Of a DNA stretch of 14,938 nucleotides, positions 14,894 through 14,938 are shown piece after piece. A program made the translations under genes and the position numbers. This DNA comes from an uncultured Sutterella sp. (GTDB lineage: Bacteria > Pseudomonadota > Gammaproteobacteria > Burkholderiales > Burkholderiaceae_F), in contig CAAFNI010000127.1 in the NCBI GenBank assembly GCA_900764215.1, forward strand, positions 1 to 14,938, written 5' to 3'. Positions within the stretch are counted from its first letter, which is position 1. Every line of letters starts with the position of its first letter. The notes under the pieces are model-generated. The model did not search any database. It was not told the DNA's origin and saw only the letters and a program-made list of their open reading frames with translations.

Positions 14894-14938
14894 TTACTTT
14901 TCGAACTTCGGGTTGATGAGGTGTTCGTCCGTGAAGAC
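14894..14938 (-). CDS. C-terminal 14 codons of an unidentified gene (partial)
   Basis: The minus strand reads VFTDEHLINPKFEK and a TAA stop at 14896-14894, in frame from the window edge. GC-rich third positions and the same orientation as dcuA support a real gene end. The stretch is too short to assign a family. aspA often precedes dcuA in other bacteria, but this tail does not resemble the E. coli AspA C-terminus as I recall it. Confidence 0.5.
   Translation of the reverse strand, partial: VFTDEHLINPKFEK

Overview
The window looks like chromosomal DNA of a GC-rich betaproteobacterium. The best guess is a gut Burkholderiales of the Sutterella/Parasutterella type. That rests on the order of the fatty-acid genes, the glyW-cysT-leuZ-like tRNA cluster and an anaerobic C4-dicarboxylate carrier of the DcuA type; no rRNA or other marker is present to prove it.

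Left part (1-6756), all on the minus strand. Read in the direction of transcription, it holds rpmF (ribosomal protein L32), a small exported rhodanese, fabH, fabD, fabG, acpP, fabF and the N-terminal two thirds of an AbgA-like M20 amidohydrolase that runs off the left edge. rpmF and fabH-fabD-fabG-acpP-fabF form the classic type II fatty-acid synthesis cluster: FabD loads malonyl onto ACP, FabH primes the chain, FabF elongates and FabG reduces. plsX, which normally sits between rpmF and fabH, is absent. Its place is taken by the rhodanese gene, which has its own promoter and terminator. Hairpins followed by T tracts lie on both sides of acpP, so ACP may be transcribed at a level different from its neighbours.

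Middle part (6757-11436). A minus-strand tRNA-Gly(GCC) and a plus-strand tRNA cluster, Gly(GCC)-Cys(GCA)-Gly(GCC)-Leu(UAA), enclose a single large minus-strand gene of 1192 codons. Its product is a SWIM zinc-finger protein fused to an SNF2 helicase. The three tRNA-Gly copies are identical over 76 nt, so the helicase gene is bracketed by a perfect 76-bp inverted repeat. The tRNA transcription units have recognisable sigma70-type promoters and terminators.

Right part (11437-14938). A plus-strand type-B carboxylesterase-like protein with a twin-arginine/lipobox export signal converges on a minus-strand dcuA-like fumarate/succinate/aspartate antiporter gene, with a terminator for each between them. 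A hairpin-rich 159-bp leader lies ahead of dcuA. The last 14 codons of another minus-strand gene sit at the right edge.

No IS element, phage gene, CRISPR array or recognisable defence operon is visible. The most unusual points are the helicase gene between inverted tRNA genes, the rhodanese cassette in the plsX position, and the hairpins around acpP and in front of rpmF.
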